Shown here one piece after another: positions 23,814 through 35,112 of a DNA stretch of 64,000 bases; position 1 is the stretch's first letter, and each line of letters starts with the position of its first letter. The notes beneath the pieces were generated by a model. The model had not been told where the DNA came from. It saw nothing but the letters and a program-made list of their open reading frames with translations, and did not search any database. Source of the DNA: Eucommia ulmoides. Its lineage: Eukaryota; Streptophyta; Magnoliopsida; Garryales; Eucommiaceae. The position numbers and the translations under genes were made by a program. The DNA is taken from NCBI GenBank assembly GCA_016647705.1, contig CM028328.1:48540647-48604646 (forward strand). Reading direction: 5' to 3'.

Positions 23814-25120
23814 ATTTTGCCTATATCTTATAATTCTTGCATTTAGTTTTTCATGATTTTTCATTAATGGCTAAAAATGATTTTTTTTCAAAATTTTTAT
23901 TATTTTTGGGAAATTTTTATACATAAAAATTTTGCATTTCATTACGAGTTCAACAATATAAATTTCATGAAATTTGGAATTGTGGTTAATTTTATATGAT
24001 GTTTCGAAGATTTAAAAAAAAATAAAAAATCGTAGAATATTGTTATGTTATTCATAGTCTTCTGGTTTTGGTTCTGGGTCTATAAAGTAGAAAACACAAA
24101 ATGATGTTGTGTTGATAGTTTGAGACTCGGTACTATCTTATAATTTATCTGCGATACAGTATCAAAGCCTTGTGTTGGTTCAGTAGCAATTGCGCTAAAT
24201 GTTGAATCGCATAGCGGGCTTTGCTCTAGGGTTCGAATTTTTGCCTTTGACTATGTTGTTATATTTTTTTAAATAAAGTAATAAAAGGGTTTTATAATTG
24301 CAAGCCTAATGGAAATCGATCCCTGGACATCCGGTGACAAATCAGCACCCAACCACAACTAGGACAAGTAACCACATGTTGAAACTTGGTGCACTGTTTA
24401 TTAATAATCAAGTCATTGTGCATTAATCACAGGCTTTTATGAATTTAATTTATATTTTTTTTAATGTGTTTATATCATTTATTTATTTAAGTTAAATAAT
24501 GCACATTGAAATTAATACCTCAAGGCTCTTTATGAATTTAATTTTGAATATTTATATGCTTATATTATTTATCAAGATATATTGTGTGTATAATTTTTTG
24601 TTTTATTATACATGCAATATTAAGTTGAATAAAATTAGTATATTGATGTTCAATTGTTGTGTTTATATTACTTATAGTTTATGAGCTTTTATTGTGAATT
24701 ATTTAATATTTAGTGATCCATATAATTTTAATTAATTAAGGAGTAGCCATAACATCTTTAATTAATTAAAATTATATATTAAGTGTCTAGCATCACATTA
24801 TGACATTAATGGTGGTTAATTATATGTAATATAATATATCTTATCCCACATAAAATTTTATTATATTTGCATGATTAATTAGGATAGAATATCAAATTAT
24901 ATTTTCTAATTTACCAATATAAATTAGGAAATGAGTATAGTTTGATAGTTTTATCATAAAGTTGTACATGGATTTAATTGAATTAGAACTTTAGTCCACA
25001 GACAGGTTTTATGTCACTAGATTCATAAATTTTGGAACATGATTTACATTGGTAAAACATAATATAAGTTTATAAGTCTTAATTTTAATTATAAGTATGG
25101 ATGTTTAATTTTATGCAGTC

Positions 25121-25915
25121 ATGCAACCTGCGAATTTCTCGGATATGAAATGTGACATTCTCAAATTGAGGGGTGATAACTATAAGGTATAGAAGAAGAG
25201 AGTTCTTCTTTAATTGAGATGGATGGACATTGATTATGCTATAAGGAAAGACGAATCAATCATTACTCTGACTAGCATTCCAGATGAAATTGCTCTTTAT
25301 GAACATTGGGTGCGATCCAATCGCCTTAGTGTAATGTTCATAAAGACCAAGATCTCTACTGGTATTCTTGGTTTTGTCGATCAACATAACATGGTCAAGG
25401 TACTGCTGAAGGCTATTGATGAACAGTTTGATTCTTCAGATAAGACACTTGCTAGTATCTTAATTATGAAGTTTTCATCTCTGAGGCTCACTACTGTGCG
25501 AGGTGTGCATGTGCACATTATGCAGATGAGGGACATTGCGGCTCAATTGAAGACACTTGAGGTTGAAATGTCTGACTCTTTCCTTGTGCACTATAGTTTG
25601 AACACTCTTCCATAGCAATATGGACCCTTCAAGATATCCTACAACACACATAAGGACAAGTGGTTAATTAATAAACTTCTGACCATGTGTGTTTAGGAAG
25701 AAAGAAGATTGTCAATGGAATTGAAACAAAGTTATTAGTGGTAATGGATGGAAAGGATCAGAAACAATCCAAAAAAAGGGGAAAAGATAAAATACCTCCC
25801 CAAGATAGAATCAAGAAGTAATCCAAGTGTTTTTTCCTCAAGGAAAATGGGCACATGAAAAAAGGGTGCTCTAAATTTCAAAAATGACTTGAGAAAAAAG
25901 GTAAACCAATCTCAT
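25121..25915 (+). pseudogene. Copia G gag, second unit
   Basis: Starts MQPANFSDMKCD. The longest open piece is 25214-25615, with MDIDYAIRKDE, NRLSVMFIKTKIS, IMKFSSLRLTTVRG and AAQLKTLEVEM. A stop follows NTLP. The zinc knuckle near 25830 reads KCFFLKENGHMKKGC; its second Cys is Leu, so the CCHC finger is broken. Stops also lie at about 25194 and 25696. Confidence 0.85.
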
Positions 25916-25944
25916 TTGTTTGTTATGAATCTAATATGGTTGAT

Positions 25945-26360
25945 GTTATTTATGACACATGGTGGATTGATTCTAATTCTAGAATCTATATTTCAAATAC
26001 CTTGCAGGGTATGTGAAAACCTAAGGAAGTCAATGCCAAGTGATCAATGCATTTATTCAGGAAACATGATGCGTTCACGTGTGGAGGCTGTTGAAACATG
26101 CAATTTAATTTTAAGTGGTGACTTTTATTTTGAATTTAGAAAAGACATTTTATATTCCAAGTTTCTCTAGCAATTTGATTTTAGTTTCAAGACTTGTACC
26201 TTTGGGTTATTCTTTTAATTTTAATGAGACATCTTTCAATTTGTTTTATAAATCTAATCTTGTTAGAAATTGTGCATTGTTTGATGGTCTTTTCTCTATT
26301 GATTTGCAAAGTTATGCCAGTAATTATGCTATGCATGTTCACACTGGTATAAAATGATAT
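25945..26360 (+). pseudogene. Copia G protease remnant
   Basis: TWWIDSNSRIYISN replaces the usual IDSGA; the catalytic Asp remains but the conserved Gly is Asn. Downstream, FYIPSFSSNLILVSRL matches the end of the copia protease region. The two pieces are in different frames. Confidence 0.75.
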
Positions 26361-26363
26361 ATT

Positions 26364-27300
26364 ATGAATGAGAAATCCTTTAGTTTGTGGCACCAGAGAT
26401 TGGAACATATTTCCATACAAAGAATTAAGAGATCAGTAATTGATGAAGTACTTCGTACTTTAGATTTTATAGATTTGGAGACTTGTGTGGACTGCATTAA
26501 GGGAAAGCGACCAACAAGTCCAAGAAAGCTGCAAAGAGGAGTACAGAGATGTTAGAGATCATAAATTCAAATATTTTTTGTCTAGATATAGATATATATG
26601 GTCCGAAATACTTCATCTCTTTCATAGATGATTACTCATGATACATGTATATTTACTTGTTTCACAATAAGAAAGAAACACTTGATGCCTTTAAGGTTTT
26701 TAAGGCTAAAGTAGAGAAGGAACACAGAAAGCAAATTATAATCGTGAGGACTAATAGAGGTGGAGAATATTATGGTAGTTATACCGAGAATGGACAAGCA
26801 CTTGGTCCATTTGCAAAGTTTTTTTAAGAGTATGGGATAGTTTCCCAATACACTATACATAGTTCCCCAGACCAAAATAGTATGACAGAAAGAAAAAACA
26901 AAACTTTAATTATATGGTTAGGAGTATGTGTAGTAACTTCAAACTTCTTGAATCCTTATGGACTGAAGTTCTTAAAACGACAATGTATATATTAAATCGA
27001 GTCCCAACCAAGATTATCCCAAAGATGCCATTTTAATTGTGGAAAGGTTGGAAACCAAGTTTGCGACATATGCGCGTTTGGGGATTCTCGTCTGAAGTAA
27101 AAGTCTACAACCCATAAGACAAGAAACTAGACCCAAGGACTCTAAGTGAGTATTTCATTAGATATGCCAAAAGATCCAAGGGGTATAGATTCTATTGTCC
27201 ATCTCATAGCATTAGGATTGTGGAGTCAAGAAATGCAAATTTTCTTGAAAATGACTTGATTAGTGAGAGTGATCGTTCTCAAGGCATATTGTTTTAGAAA
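26364..27300 (+). pseudogene. Copia G integrase remnant
   Basis: HHCC region: LWHQRLEHIS and CVDCIKGK. Core: DIDIYGP carries the first Asp. The second catalytic position reads VRTNRGGEYY, Asn for Asp. The Glu is retained in TERKNKTL near 26890. There are stops before YMYIYLF and after AKFF, and more frame breaks to about 27300. Confidence 0.8.
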
Positions 27301-27589
27301 GATCATATTAATTCTCAACCCTCATGCTCAAGAGATAGATTGATTGTCTTTTACACCCCTCAACTCCAAATAGGTGTTGGACAACCGATTGCAGAAGCAC
27401 TACAAACTACAGATAACGATCCAGTAGATCAAGTTGTTGATGAGGAACAACATGAAATTGTTGATCAACCAGTTGAATAATAAGTTCCTAAAAAAGATAA
27501 TGATACAACATTAAGGAGATCTACTAGAATGAGGAAATCAATGATATCTAGTGATTATGTTGTGTATCTACAAGAATCGAACTTTAACA

Positions 27590-28534
27590 TTGGAGTAAAA
27601 AATGATCTTGAAACGTTTTTACAAGCCATAAAGAATCGAAACTATGGTACGATACTATGAAAGATGAGATGAATTCTATGGCATCAAATGGAATCTGGGA
27701 TCTTGTTGAGTTACCTGATAGTATAAAAGCTATTGGATGTAAATGGGTCTTCAAAACAAAGAAAGACTTATTTGGCAACATTAGGAGATATAAAGTAATA
27801 CTCGTTGCTAAAGGATTCACTCGAAAGGAAGGAATCGACTACAAGGAGACTTTTTCTCCTGTATCTAAGAAAAATTCTCTTTGTGTCATTCTTACATTAG
27901 TTGCACATTTTGACTTAGAGTTACAACAAATGGCTATGAAAAATGGCCTTTTCTCAATAGAGATCTAGAAGAAGAGGTTTACATGAAACAATCATAGGGA
28001 TTATCCTCGAGTGGTGGTGAGCATTTGGTGTGCAAGCTCAAGAAATCCATATATGGATTGAAACATGCTTCTCGTCAATGGTATTTGAAGTTTCATGATG
28101 TTATCTCTTCATTTGGATTTGCAGAGAACATTATGGATCAATGTATATACCAGAAGGTCAATTGGAGTAAGATTTGTTTTCTTATTTTGTATGTGCATGA
28201 CATTTTACTTGCATCCAATGACAAGGCATTGATATATGAGGTAAAACAATTTCTCTTTGAAAACTTTGACATGAAGGATATAGGTAATGCATTTTATGTT
28301 ATTGGCATTAAGATACATAGAGACATATTTCGAGGGATTTTGGGTTTGTCTCAAGAGACCTATATCAGCAAGGTTTTAGAGAGATTTCAGATAAAGGATT
28401 GTTCACCAAGTATAGATCCCATTGTGAAGGGTGATAGGTTCAATTTAAACCAATGCCCGAACAATGATTTTGAGTGGGAACAAATGAAGAACATTTTTTA
28501 TGCTTCTGCAGTTGGAAGCCTAATGTATGCTTAG
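27590..28534 (+). pseudogene. Copia G reverse transcriptase remnant
   Basis: Open pieces 27657-27968 and 28025-28534. Recognisable: MASNGIWDLVELP, CKWVFKTK, LVAKGFTRKEGIDY, KKSIYGLKHASRQWY. The YVDD box reads LYVHDILLAS, so the first catalytic Asp is His. A stop at 27967 and a shift separate the two pieces. Confidence 0.85.
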
Positions 28535-29170
28535 ATTTGCACTAAACCTAACATTACATTTGTTATTGGGATGTTGGGAAGATATCAGAGCAATCCAGGT
28601 ATGGACCACTGGAGAGTTGCAAAGAAGGTAATGAGGTACCTTCAAGCGACCAAAGACTACGTGCTTATGTACAAACAGACAAAAAAATTGGAAGTGATTG
28701 ACTACTCTAATTCAGAGTACATTGGCTGCATTAATTCGCGAAAATTAACTTCAAGATATGTTTTTATGCCAGTTGGTAGAGCTGTATCTTGGAGAAGCTC
28801 AAAGCAAACTTTAATTGCTACTTCTACTATGGAAGTTGAGTTCGTATCTTGTTTTGAGGCTTCCTCGCATGGTGTATGGATGAAGAGTTTCATTTCTAGG
28901 TTTAGAATTATGAATTTGATTTCTAGGCCATTGAGGATATATGGTGACAATTCAGTTGCTATTTTTATGGCTAAAAACAACAAAAGTAGTAGTCAAAGCT
29001 AGCACATTGACATCAAGTATCTAGCCATAAAGGAACGTGTTAAAGATAAGGTAGTGGTTCTTAAACACATTAGCACTGAATTGATGATTGTTAATCCTTT
29101 GACTAAAGGCATGCCACCATTGAAATTTAAGGATCATATAGATAGGATGAGACTTGGTTCCTTTATATGA
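28535..29170 (+). pseudogene. Copia G RNase H remnant
   Basis: Contains QSNPGMDHWRVAKKVMRYL, SWRSSKQTLIATSTMEVEF and a C-terminal VNPLTKGMPP segment ending at 29168. There are single stops near 28535 and 29002. Confidence 0.85.
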
Positions 29171-29451
29171 TTTTTGTTGTAAGAATGGATTTTATTTTTA
29201 ATGAAACTGTATTTGTGATGTTTTCTCATATTTGACTTTCTTTTGTGTACACATTTATTTATTTGTTGAGAAATATCATTGAAGTTGGAACCTAAAATAA
29301 ACATAGGGTTTATTCATTAAGTTATATGGGTTATAATAAGAAACATGGGGTATTGTAATACATGAAAGATAATACTAGTTTTAGAGGATCTATCGCCAAA
29401 ATTTATGTATTTCGTTTATTATTGTGGTAAATGATGGAATATATATGGACC

Positions 29452-29462
29452 AAGTGGGAGAA
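29452..29462 (+). promoter_or_regulatory. Polypurine tract of copia G
   Basis: AAGTGGGAGAA directly precedes the LTR3 start TGTTGG. Confidence 0.85.
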
Positions 29463-30223
29463 TGTTGGATTTTTTCCCTAAAAATTCTCAAGAAAGTGGT
29501 CCACATTCATTTCATCATTTTAGGGACATGTATTAGCCTTCTCCAACATTCACATTGCATGATAAACCCATATCATTGAAGGAAGCCATGTCTCCTTCTA
29601 TTGTGCATGCAATTCCCTTGCATGTACCCACTTCTCCTTAAACTTAAGGCTTGCATAAATCCATATACTAGAACATGGGTTACAAAAAACGTGGCCATCA
29701 CTCCACGCGCCTACTACCTGTGCACGTCCACTAGAGAGAGAGTGGCAATACATGACCAAATACAAGAGGGTGGTTACATGATTTACAAAATGTGGGTTTT
29801 TACATGGCCTAACTACCTACTACCTGTGCACGTCCACTAGAGAGAGAGTGGCCATACATGACCAAGTACAAGAGAATGGTTACATGATTTACAAAATGTA
29901 GGTTTATGCATGGCCTAACTACCTACTACTTGTGCACATCCAAGAATGATTATGTGATGGGTAGGGTCTATAAAAGGGGTTGTGTGATTGGTTTTGATTC
30001 CCTAATCCTGCAATCTCGTTTTAGATACAAAATTCACCATCAAACAAATATTGAGTGAGGTTTAGAAGAGCCTTAACTCAAAACCAACACTTTCTATAAC
30101 CTTAAGTGAGTGAGAACGGCTATGGTTAGAGGTACGCATCCGATCCGTCTTTTTAATTTTGCATTGATCTAATTGTTGTTTTAGTTGTATGTGCATGTTT
30201 AGAACATTATAGTTTTTACAGCA
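29463..30223 (+). repeat. Copia G LTR3 with internal duplication
   Basis: 761 bp, 107 bp longer than LTR1. The difference is a tandem duplication with 106-bp period: 29719-29824 and 29825-29930, each starting TGTGCACGTCCACTAGAG. The end TTTTTACAGCA aligns base for base with TTTTACCCACA of LTR1. Confidence 0.9.
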
Positions 30224-30228
30224 TTTTG

Positions 30229-30995
30229 TTGTATGTATTTGCTTCAAGTATAATGGAAAAAATTAATTCAATCTAACAATTTTCTATGCACAAACTATAC
30301 CTTGATCAATTAGAAATTTTAAGTTAAACTTTCTATTTCCACAAGGTTTTCACCAAATTCGTAAACTAATAGCTCGCATAAGAATATCTCCGACAGTTGT
30401 GCTATCGGTTGTGCCATCCCAAAAATGGCATTTTTGAAGTAAAAACTCAACTTCAATAGTTGTGCTATCTAGTGTGCCAAAAATGACACACCAGCTCTAT
30501 TATGCCATATTTGGCACAGCCAGAAGACTGTCCCATTTGACCGTTGGAGTAGCAACGACTACTCTAATGGTCTGAAATTTCAAAACCACATAATTTGATT
30601 AAAAAATAAATAAATAAAATCTATAAATTGAGATGAAGGAATGCTCTGAAAAATCAAAATCGAACCTTGCATATCGATCTCCATCGCTTAAAAAAAAAAC
30701 AGAGTAGCCGTCGCCATTATCGCCTCAATTGCCGCCTTTACCTCAATTGCCGCCCTAAGCCGCCACCTTCTCCATCAAAAGTCGTCTTCGCCATTACCAT
30801 CGCCATCTCCATCTCCATCGAAAGACAACCAAGGTCGATACTCTCTCTTTGTATGTGTGTGTATTGTGAGGCAGCGTGAGGATTAGGGCAATGAAATATG
30901 GGATGGGTTTATGGGTAATTGGGCGGGCTAGGTTTGGGTTGGGCTGGGCTAATCAAATTAGGGATTAATGGGTTGATTAGGCTAATTAAATTAAT
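30229..30995. other. Intergenic: probable copia X LTR tail and an unclassified repeat
   Basis: 30229 to about 30360 is probably the resumed X LTR. 30385-30600 has repeated words such as TTGTGCTATC, TGTGCCAAAAATG and TGCCATATTTGGCACA, resembling a small DNA element of unknown type. 30660-30880 is a CCATCGCC-rich low-complexity stretch without a supported gene. Confidence 0.4.
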
Positions 30996-31500
30996 GTTTA
31001 GTTGATTAATTTACACAAGTTATTTAATTTATATTGAATTGATTAATTTGTTTAATAGTTTTTTCCATGTTTAGTTGATTAATTGATTAATTTGCACAAA
31101 TTATATAATTTATATTGAATTGATTAATTTGTTTAATAGTTTTTTCCATGTTTAGTTGACTAATTGATTAATTTGCACAAGTTAATTAATTTATATTGAA
31201 TTAATTAATTTGTTTAATCATTTTTTCCATGTTTAGTTGATTAATTGATTAATTTGCACAAGTTATTTAATTTATGTTGAATGGATTAATTTGTTTAATC
31301 ATTTTTTCCATGTTTAGTTGATTAATTGATTAATTTGCACAAGTATTTTTAATTTATGTTGAATTGATTAATTTGTTTAATCGTTTTTTCTATGTTTAGT
31401 TGATTAATTGATTAATTTACACAAGTTATTTAATTTATGTTGAATTAATTAATTTGTTTAATCTTTTTTTTCCTGTTTAGTTGATTAATTAATTAATTAA
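30996..31500. repeat. 81-bp minisatellite
   Basis: Six units start GTTTAGTTGATTAATT at about 30996, 31069, 31150, 31231, 31312 and 31394, and a partial one at 31475. Spacing is 73, 81, 81, 81, 82 and 81 bp. The units are very AT-rich, and a T-tract follows at about 31540-31561. Confidence 0.9.
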
Positions 31501-31570
31501 AAAAAAATTGACATACCCAAATAGTACATTTGTTGGAGTGTTTTTTTTTTTTTTTTTTTTTGTGTCATTG

Positions 31571-32183
31571 TAGGGGTGTGCAATAGATCGGGTCAACCCA
31601 CCAAACCCGCTCAAATCACCAAACCCGCATAAAAAAAAATCACCCAATACTAATCCCACGCATTGCATGAGTATTAAATCTTGAAACTCGCACATGTATG
31701 GGCGGATTACGGTTTGACTCATATTCTTACGGGCTCAACCCGACCACCCAAGTAGACAGAAAACGACGTCGTTCTAGACTTTATTAGGTACGTTTGTAAT
31801 TATTATTATTTTTTTATTTTTTTTTTATTTTTTTTTTGTGATGGTTTACAAATTACATTATAGTTTTTTTCTTGTTTTTATGTTACTATAATTTTTTCGC
31901 AATTTTTTTACAATTTTTTTGTAATATAATGATTTTTTTTTTAGCAACATTTATTATATTTTAAGAGCAATTTACGGTTCTAATTAGTCCAATCTGAAAA
32001 TAGGCTCAATCCGTATACTAGTGGGTAGCTCACGGTTTAAACTAATCAACCCGCACAATCCAACCCGTCCCAACCCGTAGATCATTGGGTAGTTCACGGT
32101 TCAAATTAATCCAATCCACCTAATATTGGTTTAGCTCGTGATTTTGGCTTAATGAGCCCCAATCGGCCTGCTGCCCAACCCTA
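31571..32183. mobile_element. hAT-like non-autonomous element
   Basis: Starts TAGGGGTGTGCAA and ends CCCAACCCTA, imperfect inverted ends of the type seen in plant hAT MITEs. It is rich in CAACCCG and GGGT words. The candidate 8-bp flanks TGTCATTG and ACCATTTG match poorly. It ends about 60 bp before the PPR leader. Confidence 0.5.
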
Positions 32184-32245
32184 ACCATTTGGGGAAATGA
32201 CATGGTAAATTTTAGCATCACTCTCTGAGAGATGCTGTAACTAAA

Positions 32246-32305
32246 ATGTCTACTGCCTGTGGTTCTCTTACGAGGCCATGCTTTCTTCAAAATCCATCAT
32301 TCTGA
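32246..32305 (+). promoter_or_regulatory. Upstream ORF overlapping the PPR start
   Basis: ATG at 32246 opens a 19-codon frame (stop TGA at 32303-32305) that overlaps the PPR start at 32278 out of frame. Its context AAAATGT has A at -3, better than GCCATGC of the main start. It matters only if transcription begins upstream of 32246, which cannot be seen here. Confidence 0.4.
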
Positions 32306-34056
32306 ACCTGATTCATAGATGCAACGACCTCATTTCCTTCAAGCAAATCCACGCACAATTAATCACTTCCGGTTTAATTTCCGACGATTTCGTAGTGAAC
32401 AAAGTCGCCGAACACCTTGGTAATTCAGTCGCATTCGCCGATTACGCTTGTAAATTTCTTCTAAATCACTTTGATATTCGTTCAAATTCATTCCCTTTAA
32501 ATTCCGTCATCGCCGGCTGCGCAGGCGGTAATCACCCGAAATCCGCGATTTCGGTCTATAGACGTTTGCTTCAAAGTGGATTTTCGCCCGATGCATACAC
32601 TTTCCCTGTTCTGTTCAAGTCATGCAGCAAATTTTCGGGTGTTCTCGAAGGTAGACAGATTCATGGCGCACTAGTTAAGCAGGGATTTTGGTTGGATATC
32701 TATGTGCAGAACTCGCTCCTCCATTTTTACGGTGCCTGTGGCGAATGCTGTGATGCAGGTAAGGTGTTTGATGAAATGCCTGAAAGAGATATTGTCTCCT
32801 GGACTGGTTTGATATCCGGGTATGTGAGTGCAGGTTTGTTTCATGATGCCCTTGATATGTTTTCAAAGATGAATATAATGCTTAATACACCTGCATTTGT
32901 TAGTGTTCTTGTTGCTTGTGGGCGAGTTCATTATCTAGCTTTAGGAAAAATTGTTCATGGATCGATTTTAAAGTATGGTCTTTGTACAAGTTTAGTGGTT
33001 AGAAATGCTCTATTGGATATGTATATCAAGTGTGAATCTTTATCCGAGTCAAAACAACTGTTCAATGAGCACCCTGATAAGGATATTGTTTCTTGGACTA
33101 GTTTGATAAGCGGATTAATTCAATGCAATCGCCCAAATGAGGCCTTAGAACTTTTTAATACTATGCAAAAATCCGGGTTCGAACCCGATAAATTCATGCT
33201 GACTAGCATTCTCTCTGCTTGTTCAAGTCTTGGAGCTCTGGATTATGGCAGGTGGATCCATGATTACATTGATCGAAGGGGCATAAAGTGGGATATTCAT
33301 TTAGGAACCTCCATGGTTGATATGTATGCAAAATGTGGTTGTATAGAGCTTGCTCTTGACACCTTCAATGGAGTTTCTAAAAAGAACGTTTTCACATGGA
33401 ATGCTTTGTTGGGTGGTTTGGCAATGAACGGACATGGCAAAGAGGCAATCAAGCAATTTGAACACATGATTAGGCTTGGGGAGAGACCGAATGAGGTAAC
33501 GTTTCTTGCCATTGTAGAAGCTTGTTCCCATTCGGGTTTGGTCGATGATGGCCGTCGGATCTTCCATATGATGAAAAATTGCAATTTTAACTATTCGCCT
33601 AGGTTAGAGCACTATGGATGCATGGTGGATTTGATGTGTAGGGCTGGTTTTCTTGAAGAAGCATGGGATATCATTAGGGCTATGCCTATGGCTCCCGATG
33701 TGATGATATTGGGAGCATTTCTTAACGCTTGCAAGGACAATAATGTGGAACTCTCCCCAGATATATTGGAACGATTCCACGAGATTGAGGAACATGATAC
33801 GGGTGTTTTTGTTCTTTTGTCCAATTTGTATGCCTCAAGTGAAAGATGGGATGGTGTGTCGGTCGTGAGGAAATTAATGAAACGAAAAGGCATGAGAAAG
33901 GCGCCAGGATCAAGTGTTGTTGAGGTTGATGGTAAGGCTCATGAGTTTCTTGTTGGCGATATAGCACATCCTCGAAGCGACGATATTCATTTGATTTTGG
34001 GAATTTTTTACAATCAAGCTCACTCCGAAGTGCAATTTTCTCCTCCATTTTTATAA
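32278..34056 (+). CDS. Pentatricopeptide repeat protein, PLS class, E subgroup
   Basis: A complete intronless gene of 592 codons. PPR proteins of this class bind organellar RNA sequence-specifically and act mainly in C-to-U editing or processing in mitochondria or plastids. Repeated PLS motifs run from about residue 35 to 470; clear P/L anchors are DIVSWTGLISGYV (about 170), DIVSWTSLISGLI (about 272) and NVFTWNALLGGLA (about 373). The tail has E/E+-type sequence with APGSSVVEVDGKAHEFLVGD and then stops without a DYW domain, so it would need a partner to edit. Text and order resemble Arabidopsis At4g38010 from memory; orthology is inferred. The start is the first in-frame ATG. The N-terminus is weakly presequence-like. 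This is the only gene here without lesions. Confidence 0.95.
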   Translation: MLSSKSIILNLIHRCNDLISFKQIHAQLITSGLISDDFVVNKVAEHLGNSVAFADYACKFLLNHFDIRSNSFPLNSVIAGCAGGNHPKSAISVYRRLLQSGFSPDAYTFPVLFKSCSKFSGVLEGRQIHGALVKQGFWLDIYVQNSLLHFYGACGECCDAGKVFDEMPERDIVSWTGLISGYVSAGLFHDALDMFSKMNIMLNTPAFVSVLVACGRVHYLALGKIVHGSILKYGLCTSLVVRNALLDMYIKCESLSESKQLFNEHPDKDIVSWTSLISGLIQCNRPNEALELFNTMQKSGFEPDKFMLTSILSACSSLGALDYGRWIHDYIDRRGIKWDIHLGTSMVDMYAKCGCIELALDTFNGVSKKNVFTWNALLGGLAMNGHGKEAIKQFEHMIRLGERPNEVTFLAIVEACSHSGLVDDGRRIFHMMKNCNFNYSPRLEHYGCMVDLMCRAGFLEEAWDIIRAMPMAPDVMILGAFLNACKDNNVELSPDILERFHEIEEHDTGVFVLLSNLYASSERWDGVSVVRKLMKRKGMRKAPGSSVVEVDGKAHEFLVGDIAHPRSDDIHLILGIFYNQAHSEVQFSPPFL

Positions 34057-34607
34057 GGTAATTTATTATATAATAGTCTTCAATTTTATTTTATTTTTTG
34101 AGTTGTTTTATTCTGTTTGTAAAAAGTAGTTTGTCTTTCAGTTCTTACCAATTTCTTTTTTAGTCTTTACCAATGTTTTAGTTGATTTTAACTATTATAT
34201 TAATTTTGACTTAAACATGTAATTGATATCAAATCAGAAAACTTATTCTAAATGCTAAAAATGAAAAGAAACAAACGAGGATATAAATTTTTTAAGAGAA
34301 TTAATTCATTGACGATATGATAATTTATCCATTTGTTATTTTATTTAGGTGTAAAAACCAGGCAATATTATTTTTTTAAGATATATCAAGGAAACCCATG
34401 ATTGAACGAATGAAAAATGAAATACTGAGATTGAATATTCTAATCTAGATGCCTATGAAAAATCAAGAAAAGCCGTGTTTGGGACGAAATACGAAGCCTT
34501 TTTTGCTGCAAATTCTTGTTGACAAGCTGCGGAAATGCTTCTGCAATATACAAGGTGCTGCTTATTTTGCTTCCTATTATAGTTTTTGAAATTACAACCC
34601 AAACAGC
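34057..34607. other. PPR downstream region, no gene seen
   Basis: AT-rich 3' flank. There is no clear AATAAA close to the stop and no coding signal. Confidence 0.5.
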
Positions 34608-35112
34608 TAGGGATGACAACGGTTCGATTTTAGGTCGATTTCACTAGAAACCAAAATCAAAACCGTCAGGCATATATCAAACCCCAAACCGAACCATAAA
34701 ATGCCGATTTTTAAAAAAAACGGTTTTAAAACCAAACTGTTTAATTATATGCAAAACTAAAACCAAAATTGCGCAACCGCAAACCTGTTAAATTTTTTTA
34801 ATTTTATACAAAACCAAAATGAAACTGTGAAAACCACAAAATTATTATTTGTTACAATAAGCATCCCAACCATAATTAAAACACAATGCTAAAATTGACA
34901 ACTCACTAATTTTTTAATCCTTTAATATAAAAATCATTCTCATTACTACAAAATCTTAATTGCTATAAAATGTATGTTGTGAATATACACTATTATACTG
35001 CTTCGGTTAAGCCAAAATCGTAACAAAAACTATTTAATCGGTTTCAAAATCGAACCGTTCGATTAGGTTTGGTTCAATTATCTGTTGGTTCGGGTTTAAT
35101 TGCCATCTCTTA
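34608..35112. mobile_element. hAT-like MITE
   Basis: 505 bp, starting TAGGGATGACAA and ending TTGCCATCTCTTA, imperfect inverted ends. It is flanked by 8-bp duplications CAAACAGC (34600-34607) and CAAATAGC (35113-35120), one mismatch, the hAT signature. The interior is rich in AACCG and AAAACC words, with no coding capacity. Confidence 0.85.

Larger units (their letters stand above)
20720..30223 (+). mobile_element. Copia element G with three LTRs
   Basis: Flanked by perfect TTTTG duplications (20715-20719 and 30224-30228). Order: LTR1, primer site, leader, gag fragment, partial LTR2, second primer site, second leader, full gag-pol, purine tract, LTR3. The first unit has lost the rest of gag and all of pol, fused at about 23312-23325 to the middle of LTR2. 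The leaders of the two units are clearly homologous (for example 21930-22320 and 24371-24680). The element is coding-dead, with many stops. Confidence 0.9.

Noticed and set aside
33297-34048. Several minus-strand open frames of 60-108 codons
   Set aside because: They mirror the PPR coding sequence and have no independent support.
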